From Hansfordia pulvinata (Eukaryota; Ascomycota; Sordariomycetes; Xylariales), in NCBI GenBank assembly GCA_006538405.1, contig BJKQ01000001.1, forward strand, positions 4,216,001 through 4,280,000: 64,000 nucleotides of DNA, given 5' to 3'. A program made the position numbers and the translations under genes. Numbering within the stretch: position 1 is the stretch's first letter; each line of letters opens with the position of its first letter. The notes beneath the pieces were generated by a model. It was not told where the DNA came from. It was given only the letters and a program-made list of their open reading frames with translations, and did no database searches. Positions 25,201-36,822 of the stretch are shown piece after piece.

Positions 25201-25315
25201 CACTGGGAGACGGGGCGGGTGAGAGGGCGCCTAATCCGGAGGGGCTGGCTGCACGAGGAGTGCTGTTGCCATCGTCATCGCCGAAGGCGAGGGAGAGGGA
25301 TGGATGGGCAGCCAT
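22225..25315 (-). CDS. Uncharacterised fungal protein, possibly BTB-like N-terminus, acidic tail (one frameshift)
   Basis: I do not recognise a named family. The exons are 25315-24389 and 24308-22225, with an 80-nt intron (GTAAGT...ACAG). One apparent missing base in the T4 run of the coding strand (+ strand 23343-23346) breaks the frame at HADF/VAGGRLDGALV. Allowing for it gives 1003 aa. Residues about 85-150 contain VRFRIDSHRLLATGSSVFAKLLS, which resembles the start of a BTB/POZ fold. The helical segment IIRLVLSLMGCDLVLNSAARVYTL... near the intron could be the following helices. This is an inference from pattern only. The middle has basic and His-rich helices, and the C-terminal 250 residues are Ser/Gly/Pro-rich and end in a long Asp/Glu run. 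The reading frame is long, intron phases match, and the frame continues after the break, so the gene is real even though its role is unknown. Confidence 0.75.
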
Positions 25316-27177
25316 GATGGACGACTAGACGAGCCTTGGACCGAGGTCAGCCAACAGGCAGGTGTAGGTAGCCGCAGAGTAGAGGCGGCGATGCTGGGGA
25401 ACAGTCCAGGGTCGAACCAGGCTGGGGAGGCAGCCTCCACTGATATAGCTTCAGGCTCCGGCTCAGGTTGGCGAGTTGGGGATGAGGAAAAAGGGCGGAT
25501 GAGGCCAAAACAATGGGCTGCATTGGCAGATGGAGGCGATTATTGGGTAAGCCCTTGACGAACGAGTATACAGGGACGAAGTACTAGAGGTACATGTACC
25601 TAAGGTAAGGCAAAGAGGAACACTCATGGGTTGGGCAGGCAAGGCAGGCAGGCAGGCAAGGCAGGCAGGCAGGCAAGGCAGGCAGGCAGGCAAGGCAGGC
25701 AGGCGGGCAATGCGAGCAGACCAGGCAGGTGCAGCCCGGTCAGCGCAAGGCTTCGAGATGCAGACAGACCAGACCACCAGACGCAGACAGGCGCGCTATC
25801 GGAGATCAGCAGTGTCGCACCGTCAGCACCACAGCCTTTTGACTTGGCGCAGCAGCTGCTGCCGTTTGGTTGAGCACACAGGTCAGGCACAGGTGCGATT
25901 GCTGCAGCTAGCTAGCATGGATCTCGGGTGCCAGTCATGCTTTCAAGGCGCATCGCGAGTTCTATTCGGCACTGCACTCGAGAGTCAATCAATACCCAAG
26001 TTTGGGCGCGGGCCTTCATCACCAGTGGAGTGCAACCAGGACAAGCCCGTTTGTGGCTTGACTAGGTAAGTACGAGTATGATGATAGTTGAGTCAAAGCA
26101 AACCATACCTTCAGAGTATGGGTAGGGGTGGAGCAGGCAGGTCTGGTCTACTGCTCACAGGGGTCGGCAACCCGCCTTACAGCTCTGTCTTCGTCTCCCC
26201 GTCTACACCGAATCAGAGCTCCCACATGTACGGGTATTCAATGACGGTAGAGGCCGCACGAGTACCTTGGGAAGGAAGAACAACAACGGCCCGCCCCCGT
26301 GCCCAAAAAACAGAGACACATAGACATCGAATTGCTGAGGCGCAGTCATCAGTCAGTCATAGTCCTGAGTCACACCCCCATGCCGCTGCACCTCGGTCCA
26401 TCGCCTAGCAACACGCAGCACCCAACGTTGGCCAAGAGCAGATGCTCCCCACAGTCTACGACGGCCCTCCAGCAGGGCTCATGCTACCCCGGAAGCCTGG
26501 GGTGGAGGCTCTGAACCGGCGTCAGACGTCACGGGCCCTGCATCCAACCTAACCCCTAACTAACTGAGCGGGGCAACCCGGAGCTGACACAACGCCCCAG
26601 TCAGCCCTACCACTACTACGAGTACTACCATCACCATCACTACTATCACCACCACCACCACCCCTTGAACGTCCTCCAACGTCTTCCCTCCACTCGTGTC
26701 GTAGTCCCGTCTACCAAGCCAGCTGTTTCTGATTGTTCTCTGTCCGGGCGCATCACCGTCATCAGCAGTACAATACGCGGAGCATCACCTCGACGCCAAA
26801 AACGCAGGCAAAGTCCTATGAGCAAACATGCCCCTTGCTGTATTCACCCCAAGACCGCCCGCGCCATTCAGCACCAGCCAAATGCCGCGCGGGTATCTTC
26901 TATCTTCCGAAGCTATAAGTATATAATAAATGTTCTCGGAAAAAGCAATTGAGGTATCTTCGCTGGACTCAAATCAAAATGGCTTCCGAGCAGCCTCTTT
27001 GGCCGCTATCCTCTGTATGCAGCAATCCCGTGCGAGCCAACTCCTGCCAGATTCACAATCATCCCCTTCTCATCTGCTGCCAAACGCCTGTGCAATGCAC
27101 TCGAGTGTAGCTTCCGGGGGTCCGTTCCCTCGATATCCACCAAGGCGGCGCCTTCCGTTGCCCCCTTCTCCCTCCAG
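25316..27177. other. Intergenic region with minisatellite
   Basis: This 1.86 kb lies between the start of the uncharacterised gene and the 3' end of scc2, both on the minus strand, so it holds the promoter of the former. It contains a 17-bp tandem repeat (25641-25710), a CAC/CAT-rich stretch (about 26620-26665) and GTACATGTACCTAAGG-type motifs near 25590-25610. I see no gene. Confidence 0.55.
25641..25710. repeat. 17-bp tandem repeat, about 4 copies
   Basis: The unit AAGGCAGGCAGGCAGGC repeats head to tail starting at 25641, 25658, 25675 and 25692. The last copy has degenerated (GGCGGGC). It is non-coding and lies about 330 bp upstream of the start codon at 25315. Confidence 0.95.
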
Positions 27178-30100
27178 CTAAATCCAGTCGGCATCTCCGT
27201 CCATCGAAGGCTCTTCCTCCAGCGGCTTCTTACGCGGGCGTCCCCTAGGTCTCGGTTTCGATGTCGAGCGTGGCCGCTTCTTCCGACCTCCCGGCGTCCC
27301 TTCGGCCTTTCGTTTCCGGCCACGCGGGTCGCGGCCGTCATCGTCATTCTCCTCGTCAGGCTCTGGGGTCTGCGGGTCCCCGTCGGCATCCATATCATCC
27401 TCGTCCTCCTCCAGACGGTGCTCCTTGTCCACGTTGAGAAGTTCAACAAAAGCCCTGCACTGCGCCACCATGCGCGCCGGCGAGTCGAGTGTCGTCCTCA
27501 GCTTGGTGACTTCTTCCCAGAATTTGTCACCCGTGATTCCTTGCACCTTGACAGGCGGCTTGCTCAGGTCCTTGATTGCTGCCTTGGCTTTGCCTTCCCG
27601 TTTGGAGGGAAGCCCGTACAGGCGCCGGAGGTGAGATCGTGCTTCCCAGACGGCCAGGAAGATGGTAGACGCCGTAGAGAGTCGACGCAGTCGCTCATGA
27701 TCCACTGACGAAGCAATCTTGTCTTCGATGGAGACTTCAGCTGGCATCTCTCCCAGCATACCATCCTGAGCCAAGGCATCTGCTGGTGGCGGCGGTGGCG
27801 GCGGTTGCGTCCCAAATATCGCCTCCATGTTCATTTGGAATATCTCCGACTCAATGGTCTGCGCAATGCTGGAGCCCGTGCCGGTCACCATCTTCTCCAT
27901 GCCGTTGATGGTGCCTTGCAGCTCGCCAATGGTGACAAACTCGAAGAAGCCGATGTTTTCGACAATGAACAGGGCGTACTCTAGGTGTGGGGGCAAGGGT
28001 TGGCGCATGTCAAGCTTGGCAATGTCGAAGTCGATGGCGGCCGTGAGCTTTTCCAAGAAGCGCATGCGGTTTTTGGACTTGCTGATTTTCAGCACCTCGG
28101 TCAAAAGATGGAGCTTGGGCGTGAAAGGGTTTTCCGTCGCTCCCCTCGGATCGCGTACGATCTCGCGCTGGTACTGGAAGGCCGACTGAACAGCTTTCAT
28201 GTATTCGCGCTCCAGGACTGTCTCATGCTTCTCGTGCAGAGCTCTGTGCTCTTGGTAGGCAAGCTCGCTGATGCGGGAGACCGGGCACGTCTCCAAGGTC
28301 ATCAGCGTCACACCAGTTTCTTTGGGGTGAACCAGACCCTGGCGGTTGATGGTGCCGAGAACCTCCATAGCCAACAAGGCGAGGTCGTCCGATGACGAGA
28401 GAGCAATCCGGGTGATGTCCTTCAAGAAGCGCTGCGTCGTCGCACTCGCCACGTCATCGAAACTGGTGCTACCCATCACCTTGAGATCTTTCCTATCCTT
28501 GTCGGCGCTCTTGTCCTTGGCGGGTCCGGCTGAAGCAGCCTGTTCCGATCTCCTTTCTTCGGTAAAGAGAAATTCCTTGAACGATCGAAGCACGATTGTC
28601 TCCAATGAGTCTGCCTTCTCGTCAAACACCTGCTGAAAGGTTGTGTACACATTGGCGGATACGAAGTTGCGTGGGTTGGATTGGCACACGAGGCCCACGG
28701 CATCCAAGGCTGGTCTCCGCACCGGTTCAGGGAGCGACGCGCCAGTGAGCGGCACAAGAACGTCAACCATGAGCTTGGAAACAGAGCTGATCTTCTGCTT
28801 GGAAAAGACCTTGGCGAAAAGCTCCATGTGGGGATCAAGATCGCAGTGTTTACCGCACATGCCAACAATCAGTGAGTACCTATCGAAGGCTCTAACCTTC
28901 TTTTCGTCGGTCCCCTTCTTCAGCAGAGCTGTGATATCGACAATACCTTTGAGAGCCGACACGACAACTCGAGCCAAATGTTCCGAGTTCTTCAGGAGGG
29001 TAGAGATGATCCAGACGCAAGCCACGACATCGTCGAGAAGATTCCGGGTAACTTGCTTGACTGCTGGGAGTAGTTCTTTGCGAACATCTCCAAGGAATTG
29101 TGAGTGGATGCTCGACAGTTGCGGCAACACTCTGCAGTAAATGACGACTACGGCCCTGGACACTGTGATGTCGACGCTCGACTTGACGCTAACAATGTAG
29201 GGCTTGAGCAGTCGAATCTGCTCGAAGGAAAACAGCTTCGGGTCTGCCTTGGCGAAGATTTGCAGGACTTGGAGCGCGTCTTTGCCAGAGGGGGCAGACG
29301 GGTCGGCAGAGTCGTCTTGACTATCCACCAAATCAAACATGCTGGCCACCAGCTTGGTGCAGACTTTGGCGTTCGCTTCGGCAAGTCTAGAGTCGGGTGA
29401 AAGAATGGTCTGGAAGACTTTGTCGAGGACTTGAGCAGTGTTCCCTTGCTTGGACGTTTGAACAATCAAAGCCACGTGGTCGGTCATATGCTGCTTGAAG
29501 GACATGGAATCGTTATCCTCCTTGTAGAAAGGCGCGATCCAGACCTCTTCGATCATCTGCTTGGCCAGGTCTCGGACACCCTCGTCCGGGTCTTGCATTC
29601 GATGCAGCAGGCCGTTGGCAATGGCACTTCGCACGTCTTTGCTTTCGTTGCCCAAGTAGATATCGCGAGCAAGCTTCATCGCTCGCTTGCGCACGCCAAT
29701 CCCTGAGTCAATGAAGCGCTCCAGAACTGTGGGGGTCATTTTGGCCTCGAGATGCGGCCGCAGGTGGATACATTTTCCGATCAGACTGATGGCCGAATCG
29801 CGAACCTGGGGAGAGGAATCGCCGGAGCAAAACAGGATCTGTCCGACGAGGAAACTATCACCGTCCAGAAGGGTAGGATCCGTCTCCATGACTTGAGTGA
29901 TACTCTTCAAGCTTCGACTCTTGACAGTGGCCTGCTCCGTGGTCATAGAGTTGGTTAATATGTTGATGATGTTGTGGAACTGCGAGCAGAAGGGCGAGCG
30001 AAGGGCGAGAATAGCGTGAGAGAGCTTTGCATGGCTCGAGGCCACAGACTTGAATGTATACTCCTTTGTCAGCCACTTGGGGTCCTCAATTATGTTGCGT

Positions 30101-33100
30101 AACCGGTAGGCAACACGGCCATATTCTGCGTCTTTTTCTGGCGCTTCTTCGGGGTCGGCGTCGTAGACCGCCTTGATCTGATAAGCCCATTCGGTGATCA
30201 GGTAAGACATGGCGCTCTTCAGGTACTGGTCGTCGGCAATGCGGTCCTGCAAGAACTCCAGCACAATCCGATAAGGGCCGAGCCAGCCCAGTGCTTTCTC
30301 CGCAGGCACCTTTGACTCTATCACAATGGAAGCAAGGTCTGCCAGCCACCGACCAAGATCATCGGCATCGCTTCCCTCAAAGCTGCTCGCGATCTTGCGC
30401 ACGTGCACTCTGAGCGTCGATATCGCGGCAGCCATGACACCGAGGAGCTCAAGAGCCATGGTCCTCGCTGGGGCTGAGTTGTTGCTGCTGCTCCCGGATT
30501 GCTGGACCATCATATGCATGAGGAGGCGCAGGAGCAACTCTGACGCTGGCCAGTCCGGGGAATCCAGGCAGGTGGTCAGGTCCTCGACAAAGAGATCCAG
30601 AAAGTTCCTGTAGGGCGTCTCGCCGGTTTTCGATGACTTCAAAGCTCGGTCGATGATGAACTTGACAACATACGAAGCGTTGTTCATAGCAGAGCCCATG
30701 AGCGGCGCTGCAAGGTCTTGAATCTCCTGAATAGCTGTCGAGTGCTGAATGGAAGCGGAGTCTTCGGTCTTGACGATGTACATCATGCCGTGGTTGCCTG
30801 GGCCGAGTCCTTGTGAGCCCTCCTCCCCATTCGTCTCGAGGGAGTCAAGAAGTCGGCCACTCATCTTGGCTTTCTGATCATCGACCTTGCCAGCGCATGC
30901 TTGCACCAGCCGCATAATCAATGCCGAGATTGGCTGAATGCTTCCGCCGTCCGAGAGCTTGAACTGCCTGGCACTGGCCTTGCCTACGGGCAGCTTCTCG
31001 AGATTGGACAGAATATCGTTGAAGATGCCGTGTCTCTGAGATGGATTTAAGAGGAACACTTGGGAAAGGACATTCATGGCCACGGAGCGGATACCATCAA
31101 ACTTCTGCGGCCCAATGAGTGAGTCTCTTTCGGTATGCACAAAGATGAGCTGAGAAGAAGCGTCTTCCAACTTGTTCGTGTCGGTTTCCGAGAGGTCGAT
31201 ACACGTCATCAGCTCAGACGTCAGTGAGAAAAGCCTCTGGCAGGCCGTGAAAAGTGCCAAGATGGGTTTCTTGTACGCAGCAAGGTACTTTGCCGCATTG
31301 GGCGTGGAACTCGAGCTCCTCATTTCAGTGATTGGAACAATGATTCCATCCATGACGTTTCTGAACAGTGACAGGCCCTGCGTGATGAGATCCTCGGAGT
31401 AGAGCTGTTTCTCTTCGCGACCGCCGCACATGATGCGAAGTGCGGTTCGCGCGGCTTTGAGTCCTGTCTCAACCTGGTCGAGCTGCTGTGCCCAGAGGCC
31501 GATGTCAGCTTCGCCCCACTCTTGGTCAAGCTTGAAATCCATGCTGTCAGCCTGCTTGAGCGCGCCCTCACTGAGGTTCTGGAGCCGCGAGAGAGCACCC
31601 GCGGGTATATAGGAAAAACACCCCAGGTCAATGGTCTTCTTGACGTGTGAGTGAATCTTCGTATGGGCCACCGCGGTCATTGTGGGCTGCTGGTCGCTTG
31701 TGAGATACACCAAGTGGGACGAGAAACCCGGGTTATTGGAGACATGCCCCTCGGCTTCATCGACATCCTGCAGATACCGCTGCAAATCCCCAAGAGCGTT
31801 GTTAGCAAGCTCTCGTTGGTTCAAGTCGGTTCCAAGAGGGTCATCAGTGAGCGGCTGGGTGCGTTTCATGGAAAGATTCTGGGGAGCATCGGGCGAGTCA
31901 GGGACCACCGCAAATTCGTCCTTGTTGAAGCTGACAGCGGGAAGCTCGATGCTGATTCCGGTAGGCTTCGGCACAGATGGCTGTGGGATTTCTGCCTTGG
32001 TTCTATGTTCCTCATGAAGATTGGGTGGCTGTACTGGGAGCACCGGTGGTGGCACGGGTGTAGCTTGAGCCGGTGGCGGCACCTCTTGTGCTGGCGGCTG
32101 TATTGCTTGTGCGGGAGGCGGTACTGCTTGCGCGGGAGGCGGTACTGCTTGCGCAGGAGGCGGTACTGCTTGCGCAGGAGGCGGTACTGCTTTCGCAGCA
32201 GGGGGTGCCGCTTGCGCAGGAGGCGGTACCGCTTGCACGGGAGGCGCGACTGGCACGGGCGCAGGCGCAGGCGCCACTTGCGCTGGCGTTGGCGTTGGAG
32301 GTGCAGGGGCAGGTTGCGTCGGCGTCACTGAAGGTTGTGATAACGATCCCTGGGGGCTGTGACTTTTCAGGCTTTGCGCGGGTATCTTGGGAAGTGGCAC
32401 CGGTGTCTCGATCTTAGGCTTGGGAACCTTCTTCTTCTCAACCTGCTTCGCACTTTGCTGGGGCGTGATACTCTGTTGGGGCATCTCGGCCTTCTCTTCT
32501 ATCTTCACCGAAACCGGTGTCTGATCTGGCAATGGCACCGGTTTGGCCGCTGGCGTTGATGAAGCCGAGGTTTTAGGAGTCAATGCCGGAGCGGGCTGAG
32601 GCTGCATCATCAAATCTGCCATGGAAACAGTCTGGGGCTGGCTTGGTTGGACCACTGCGGCTGGCGGCTCTGGGAGCACGCGAGCTGGCGGCTGGCTGGG
32701 TGAGCCATTGGTGATGCCAGTAGCAGCACTGAGATTTTTGAAGCTCGGAATGTGGACCTCTATGCGCTTATTCTGGCTTGCAGCCTGCGTGTTAGTCGAA
32801 GCCGGGTTGTGTTTGACGACCTTTGCAGGCTCCGGGCGACGAGGTTTGGGAGACTTCTTCGACAGTCGCGCCATGGCGTCGCCGTTTGCCGGGGATGGCT
32901 TTGACGGAGCTGGTGAGCTTGTATGAAACCCTATCGAGGTATTATCGAATACCATGCGGGTAAACGGGGAGAGGCCGTCGGTCACGTTCCTAGCAGGAGA
33001 AGCAGACGTTGAAGCGTGTGAAGGCAAAGGCTTGAATTGGCTGGAGCAGGCTGGTCAGTACATTGAGCAGGTGGGTGAAGCTGCCCAGGGGGGCGGGCTC

Positions 33101-34010
33101 AGAGGTGAGGCTTGGGGGCACCGACTAATTGGTGACCTTGTCTGGTCTGAGCAGGGTCTGTATGAATTCGAGGCTGCCCTCCAGACGCTTCGAATGGGAC
33201 GCGTGTCCGGCCTCTCTGTTGAGAGCGTCTAGATCATCGTGGGACACGAGGTCGGCGACAGAGGGAGCTAAAGGTCCGGAGCCTATCGTGGGATTCGTGA
33301 TGAGTGCTGTGGAGGGGTTAGCAGGGTGATCATTCAGTCCAACGGTCGGAACGAGATGGTGAAGCGAGCTCGACAAGGTGAGGAATGAGGGTTGAGGATG
33401 CATTGGAAGCGTTTCGAACGGACAGAGCCAATCGAGTGAAGCAGTCCACGCGGGGCCGACCAGCAAGCCATAGATGGCGACTATTGTTGCGGCAGGCGCA
33501 ACACGCAAGCGCAGCGGGTGGAAAGAGCGAGTTTGGACAGGGAAGGGACGACCGAGCTGCCCCGGGACAGTTTAGGCGGTACGTACTTGGCTCGCGAGGA
33601 AAGATGGACGTAAAAGGAGTCAGAGGCAGAGCCTCTGCAACGCTGAATGGTGTCCGCCTGGGTCCTCCATGATGCTGCTCCTGTTGATGATGTTGGTGCT
33701 GCTGCTGCGACATATCGTGGTGGAGGTGTTGCTGCTGCTGTTGCTGCTGTTGTGGCGGCGGTTGAAACTGCTGTTGCGGCGGTTGCGGCGGGGGGTTCCA
33801 CTGGTGTTGAGAATGCTGCTGGTGCTGGTACTGCTGGGGCTGAGGGGATATTGACGTCTGAGGCTGCTGCAACGACTGGGCTTGGTACACGGGCGAGTGC
33901 TGATACTGATGCTGCGGTTGCGCCGGCTGCTGCTGGCCGTAGTAGGAGCCGCCCGATACGAAGCCATTCGGGTCGCTTGCGCCCTGGTGATACTGCTGAT
34001 AACCCGACAT
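27178..34010 (-). CDS. scc2: Cohesin loading factor SCC2/Mis4 (NIPBL homologue)
   Basis: Large subunit of the Scc2-Scc4 complex that loads cohesin on chromatin and stimulates its ATPase. It is nuclear. The exons are 34010-33587, 33306-33126 and 33040-27178. The introns are 280 nt (GTACGT...CACAG, branch TGCTAAC) and 85 nt (GTCGGT...CCAG, branch ACTGAC). The product is 2155 aa. A Gln-rich N-terminus (about residues 15-115) precedes RTPFSVAEALPLTPFTSI (about 119-136), which I take as the conserved N-terminal Scc4-binding region. A Pro/Ala-rich linker with a PPPAQAV repeat follows (about 460-530), then the long HEAT-repeat solenoid and the conserved Nipped-B C-terminal region. The C-terminus is acidic, then ends in a Lys/Arg-rich tail with RGRPRKKP, an AT-hook-like and nuclear-localisation-like motif. 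I chose MSGYQQYHQG as the start, although an upstream in-frame ATG (34142) exists. The gene is intact over 6 kb and divergent from rpa12. Confidence 0.95.
32075..32245 (-). repeat. Coding minisatellite within scc2 (PPPAQAV units)
   Basis: Roughly seven copies of a 21-bp unit encode PPPAQAV or close variants (PPAAKAV, PPAQAIQ, PPAQEV) in the disordered linker. The unit length is a multiple of three, so copy-number changes keep the frame. Confidence 0.9.
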
Positions 34011-34889
34011 CTTGTCCCGCGAGTCTCCTCCTGATCGTGGCGATCGTGTAGTGTCGTGTTTCTCCGGTTGCAGTGCCGCGAGGCCTAGACCAGGCAAGCT
34101 ACTTGTAGGGAATGCGACCTGGTCCCTATCACCATGATACAAGGATGACGGTGCGCGCGGTCTCGGGAGTCGAGGTGAGGGCGTGTGCTGCAGGAATCAC
34201 ATCGGCCGGTGGGGCGGCAAACGGGGGTCGGCGCAGGCGAACAATGGGAAGCCGGGCAAACGAGGGCGAGTGGCAGCGTCGGTGACTAGGCGCGTCGCGT
34301 GGCGGGCGGCAGAGTGTCGGCGGCGGGGGGGAAGGGTGGTTGGTCGGGCGCCAGGTGTCCTGCAGATGGGGGGGAGCTCGCCTCGACTCCGTGTCGATGA
34401 AGCGAAGCGTGACATCCAGATGAAGCCGTCGGGATCTGAAGGCGTGGAAGAGGTCCAGGTTCACGACTAGCAAGGCATCGACGTGCGTTGCGGCTCCACG
34501 GTGCGTGGATGGGAAGTCGCAGCATCAGGAACAGCTCGCCAGTTGCGGCGCTAAGCCGGTTCGGTCTTGGCGCGCCCGCTGCACTCAGGTCAAGTGCTAG
34601 CTGCCATATTCACTACCGAGGCTTACCGCCTTAATGAGGTGCTGGATGAGGCTCCTGCTTCGGTACGCTAGGCTTGGTGTGGGTGCAAGCCTTGCAAGGC
34701 CTGCGGGCTCGACCCAGCTTTTTTCATCGGCGGCTGGCGATAAAGTGATACCCAGTTCCATACCTCCTTCAGGCCGACTTCACTTTGCGCAGATTGAAGA
34801 AGCAACAGCGTGCGCCACGGACCTCCTCTCACCCGGCGACGCCAGCCCCTCACCAGCCGGTTCTTTCGATCCCTGACAACCACTCCACG
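34011..34889. promoter_or_regulatory. Divergent promoter region scc2/rpa12
   Basis: Start codons at 34010 (-) and 34890 (+) face away from this 0.88 kb, so both promoters lie here. Composition is GC-rich, with no clear TATA box. I see no gene. Confidence 0.6.
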
Positions 34890-35461
34890 ATGGCCGCCAT
34901 CGGCAATCTCGTTTTCTGCTCGGACTGCGGCAACCTGCTGCCCGTGTCCAAAGGCAACACCAAAAACATTCTCAAGTGCGATTGCTGCGGCGCCGAAAAC
35001 CAAGGTTCGTGGTCCACCCAGCCTCAACTCTGCTTCCCGCACTCCAACACGCTTCGCGCCGTGGTGATTCCTCACCCGCTGACTAGCTGATTTTGGCGCC
35101 GCCCACCAGACACTGCCTCCGAGACCGTGACCACCAACAGCAAGCCGTCCGACTTCCCCTCGCTCCTGCGCCAGAAGCTCTCGACCACCCAGACCGTCGA
35201 GCGCCACAAGATCGACACCGAGGCCCGCGCCAGCGGCGAGACGTGCGATAAGTGCGGGAGCACCGAGATCCGCTTCTCCGCCGTCCAGCTTCGCGGCGCC
35301 GACGAAGGCAGCACCATCTTCTACACATGCGTCGCCTGCAAACACAAGTAAGCCGAGCCGGCATTCCGAGCTGCCTCTGTGCCCTCTACGGCGCGGAACA
35401 GCGCTGCGTTGTACGATGCTAACGATCCCCCCCCGCAACCAGGTGGAACGACAACAACTAG
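34890..35461 (+). CDS. rpa12: DNA-directed RNA polymerase I subunit RPA12
   Basis: Small zinc-ribbon subunit of RNA polymerase I, needed for transcript cleavage and termination of rRNA synthesis in the nucleolus. The three exons are 34890-35004, 35110-35347 and 35443-35461, giving 123 aa, the normal size. The N-terminal ribbon uses Cys10, Cys13, Cys30 and Cys33 (FCSDCG...KCDCC). The C-terminal TFIIS-like ribbon uses Cys84, Cys87, Cys112 and Cys115. The acidic hairpin RGADEGSTIFYTC keeps Asp103-Glu104, the pair implied in RNA cleavage. The last exon encodes only the end of CKHKWNDNN, and its splice is supported by GTAAGC and a GATGCTAACG branch site. It is divergent from scc2 and convergent with the deoxyhypusine hydroxylase gene, whose stop is 209 bp away. 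Confidence 0.96.
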
Positions 35462-35670
35462 ACAAAGAGACAGGACCGGGGGCGGCCCCCATCTCTACGC
35501 GACACGAACACGACGACGAGCATGGGGAAGAAGATGCTATTTTATTTGCTGATTGGTATCAATACACACAACCGCTCGTCAAAAATGGACCGCCCCCCGA
35601 ACGTCCGCGCCCCGTCGCTCCCGCCGTTGCCTTGGCCTCCGCCGTCTGCCAGCCCGACTAGCGGGCCCGG

Positions 35671-36822
35671 CTAGGCTGCGGCCTTGGGCGCGTCGGGGAT
35701 CAGGGCGTACTCGGCCGTGTTGGACTGCTCAAAGTCGGCCATGTCGAGGGCGACGATGATGCTGTCGCGGACGACCTTCTCGTCGTCGTGAAGGAAGCGC
35801 TTGAGAACGTCCTCGACGCCCTCCTCCTCGCCGAGGCTGCCCAGGGCCTCGGCCGCCTCGTGGCGCACCATGCTGGCCTCCTTGGTGTCGCTGAGCGCGG
35901 CCGTCAAGGCGGGGATGGAGGCCGGGTGGCACAGCTGGCCGAAGACGAAGGCGATCTCGTGGCGGAACAGGGCCGACGTGTCGGCGAAGCCCTTGGCCAG
36001 CGCTAGCACAGCGGGCACGGCGGTGGGCAGGTCCGGGGGCGACGCCATGTCGCGCAGCGCAAACATGGCCCGGTACCGCAGGAAGAGCGGCGCGGCCGTG
36101 TCCATCAGCGTCTTGCCCAGCTCCTCCACCGTCGCCTGGGACTCGGCCATGGGCGGCGCGGGATCGATGGACGTGAAGTCACTTTTTCGTCGGTGTCTCG
36201 TCAGTTTCACGGCCTTTTTATTTTCACATTGGGGGCATAGCGATGGCGCATAAAAGGTCGAGGCGGGATACACCGAATAAAGACGTGTGAAACAAGGAGA
36301 TGATTCCAAGAATCCCCGAACCGTGGCTTCTCGTAGAACGTACCTCTTCTGCAGCTTCTCGAGCTTGCCGGCCTCCGAGTTCTCCCACTCGATGCGGTCG
36401 ATGGCGATCTCGCAGGTCTCGGTGATGACGACGTCCTCGCCCTCGCGATCGCGGAAGGATCGCAGGATGTCGAGGTCGGCGGCCTGGCCCAGGGCGCCGA
36501 GGGCCTCGGCGGCCTCGTGGCGGCACATGGCGTCCTCGGCGACGTCGGCCAGGACGGCGCGCAAGGGGGGGCCCGCGGCATCGGGGCGGCTGGACTGGCC
36601 GAGGCAGTAGGCCAGCTCGTGCTTGAGCAGGGCGGAGGGCGAGGCGAAGCCGGCGGCGATGGCGTCGATGGCGGCCAGGCAGGCGGCGTCGGTGTCGCCG
36701 TGCTGCGCGACGTGCTTGAGGGAGAAGAGGGCGCGGAAGCGGATGGGCAGCGGGGTGGACTCGGAGCACAGCGACTCGCGCAGGCTGGCGACGGTGGCCA
36801 TCTGGTCGTCGGACGAGCCCAT
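35671..36822 (-). CDS. lia1: Deoxyhypusine hydroxylase (DOHH/Lia1)
   Basis: A di-iron enzyme that hydroxylates deoxyhypusine on eIF5A, the last step of hypusine formation, in the cytosol. The exons are 36822-36344 and 36181-35671, with a 162-nt intron (GTACGT...AAAG, branch AACTGAC), giving 329 aa. Two symmetric halves of HEAT-like PBS repeats carry the four His-Glu pairs that hold iron: His68-Glu69, His102-Glu103, His234-Glu235 and His267-Glu268. The splice rejoins LQK to SDFTSIDPAPP, a conserved linker between the halves. The intron can be read through in frame for most of its length, so a naive open frame looks continuous. The inserted peptide is not family-like, and removing it gives the conserved junction. 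Confidence 0.96.
   Translation of the reverse strand: MGSSDDQMATVASLRESLCSESTPLPIRFRALFSLKHVAQHGDTDAACLAAIDAIAAGFASPSALLKHELAYCLGQSSRPDAAGPPLRAVLADVAEDAMCRHEAAEALGALGQAADLDILRSFRDREGEDVVITETCEIAIDRIEWENSEAGKLEKLQKRYVLREATVRGFLESSPCFTRLYSVYPASTFYAPSLCPQCENKKAVKLTRHRRKSDFTSIDPAPPMAESQATVEELGKTLMDTAAPLFLRYRAMFALRDMASPPDLPTAVPAVLALAKGFADTSALFRHEIAFVFGQLCHPASIPALTAALSDTKEASMVRHEAAEALGSLGEEEGVEDVLKRFLHDDEKVVRDSIIVALDMADFEQSNTAEYALIPDAPKAAA

Noticed and set aside
36182..36343. Uninterrupted 383-aa version of deoxyhypusine hydroxylase
   Set aside because: The in-frame insert has good splice signals at both ends and a branch site, and its removal restores the conserved LQKSDFTSIDPAPP junction.
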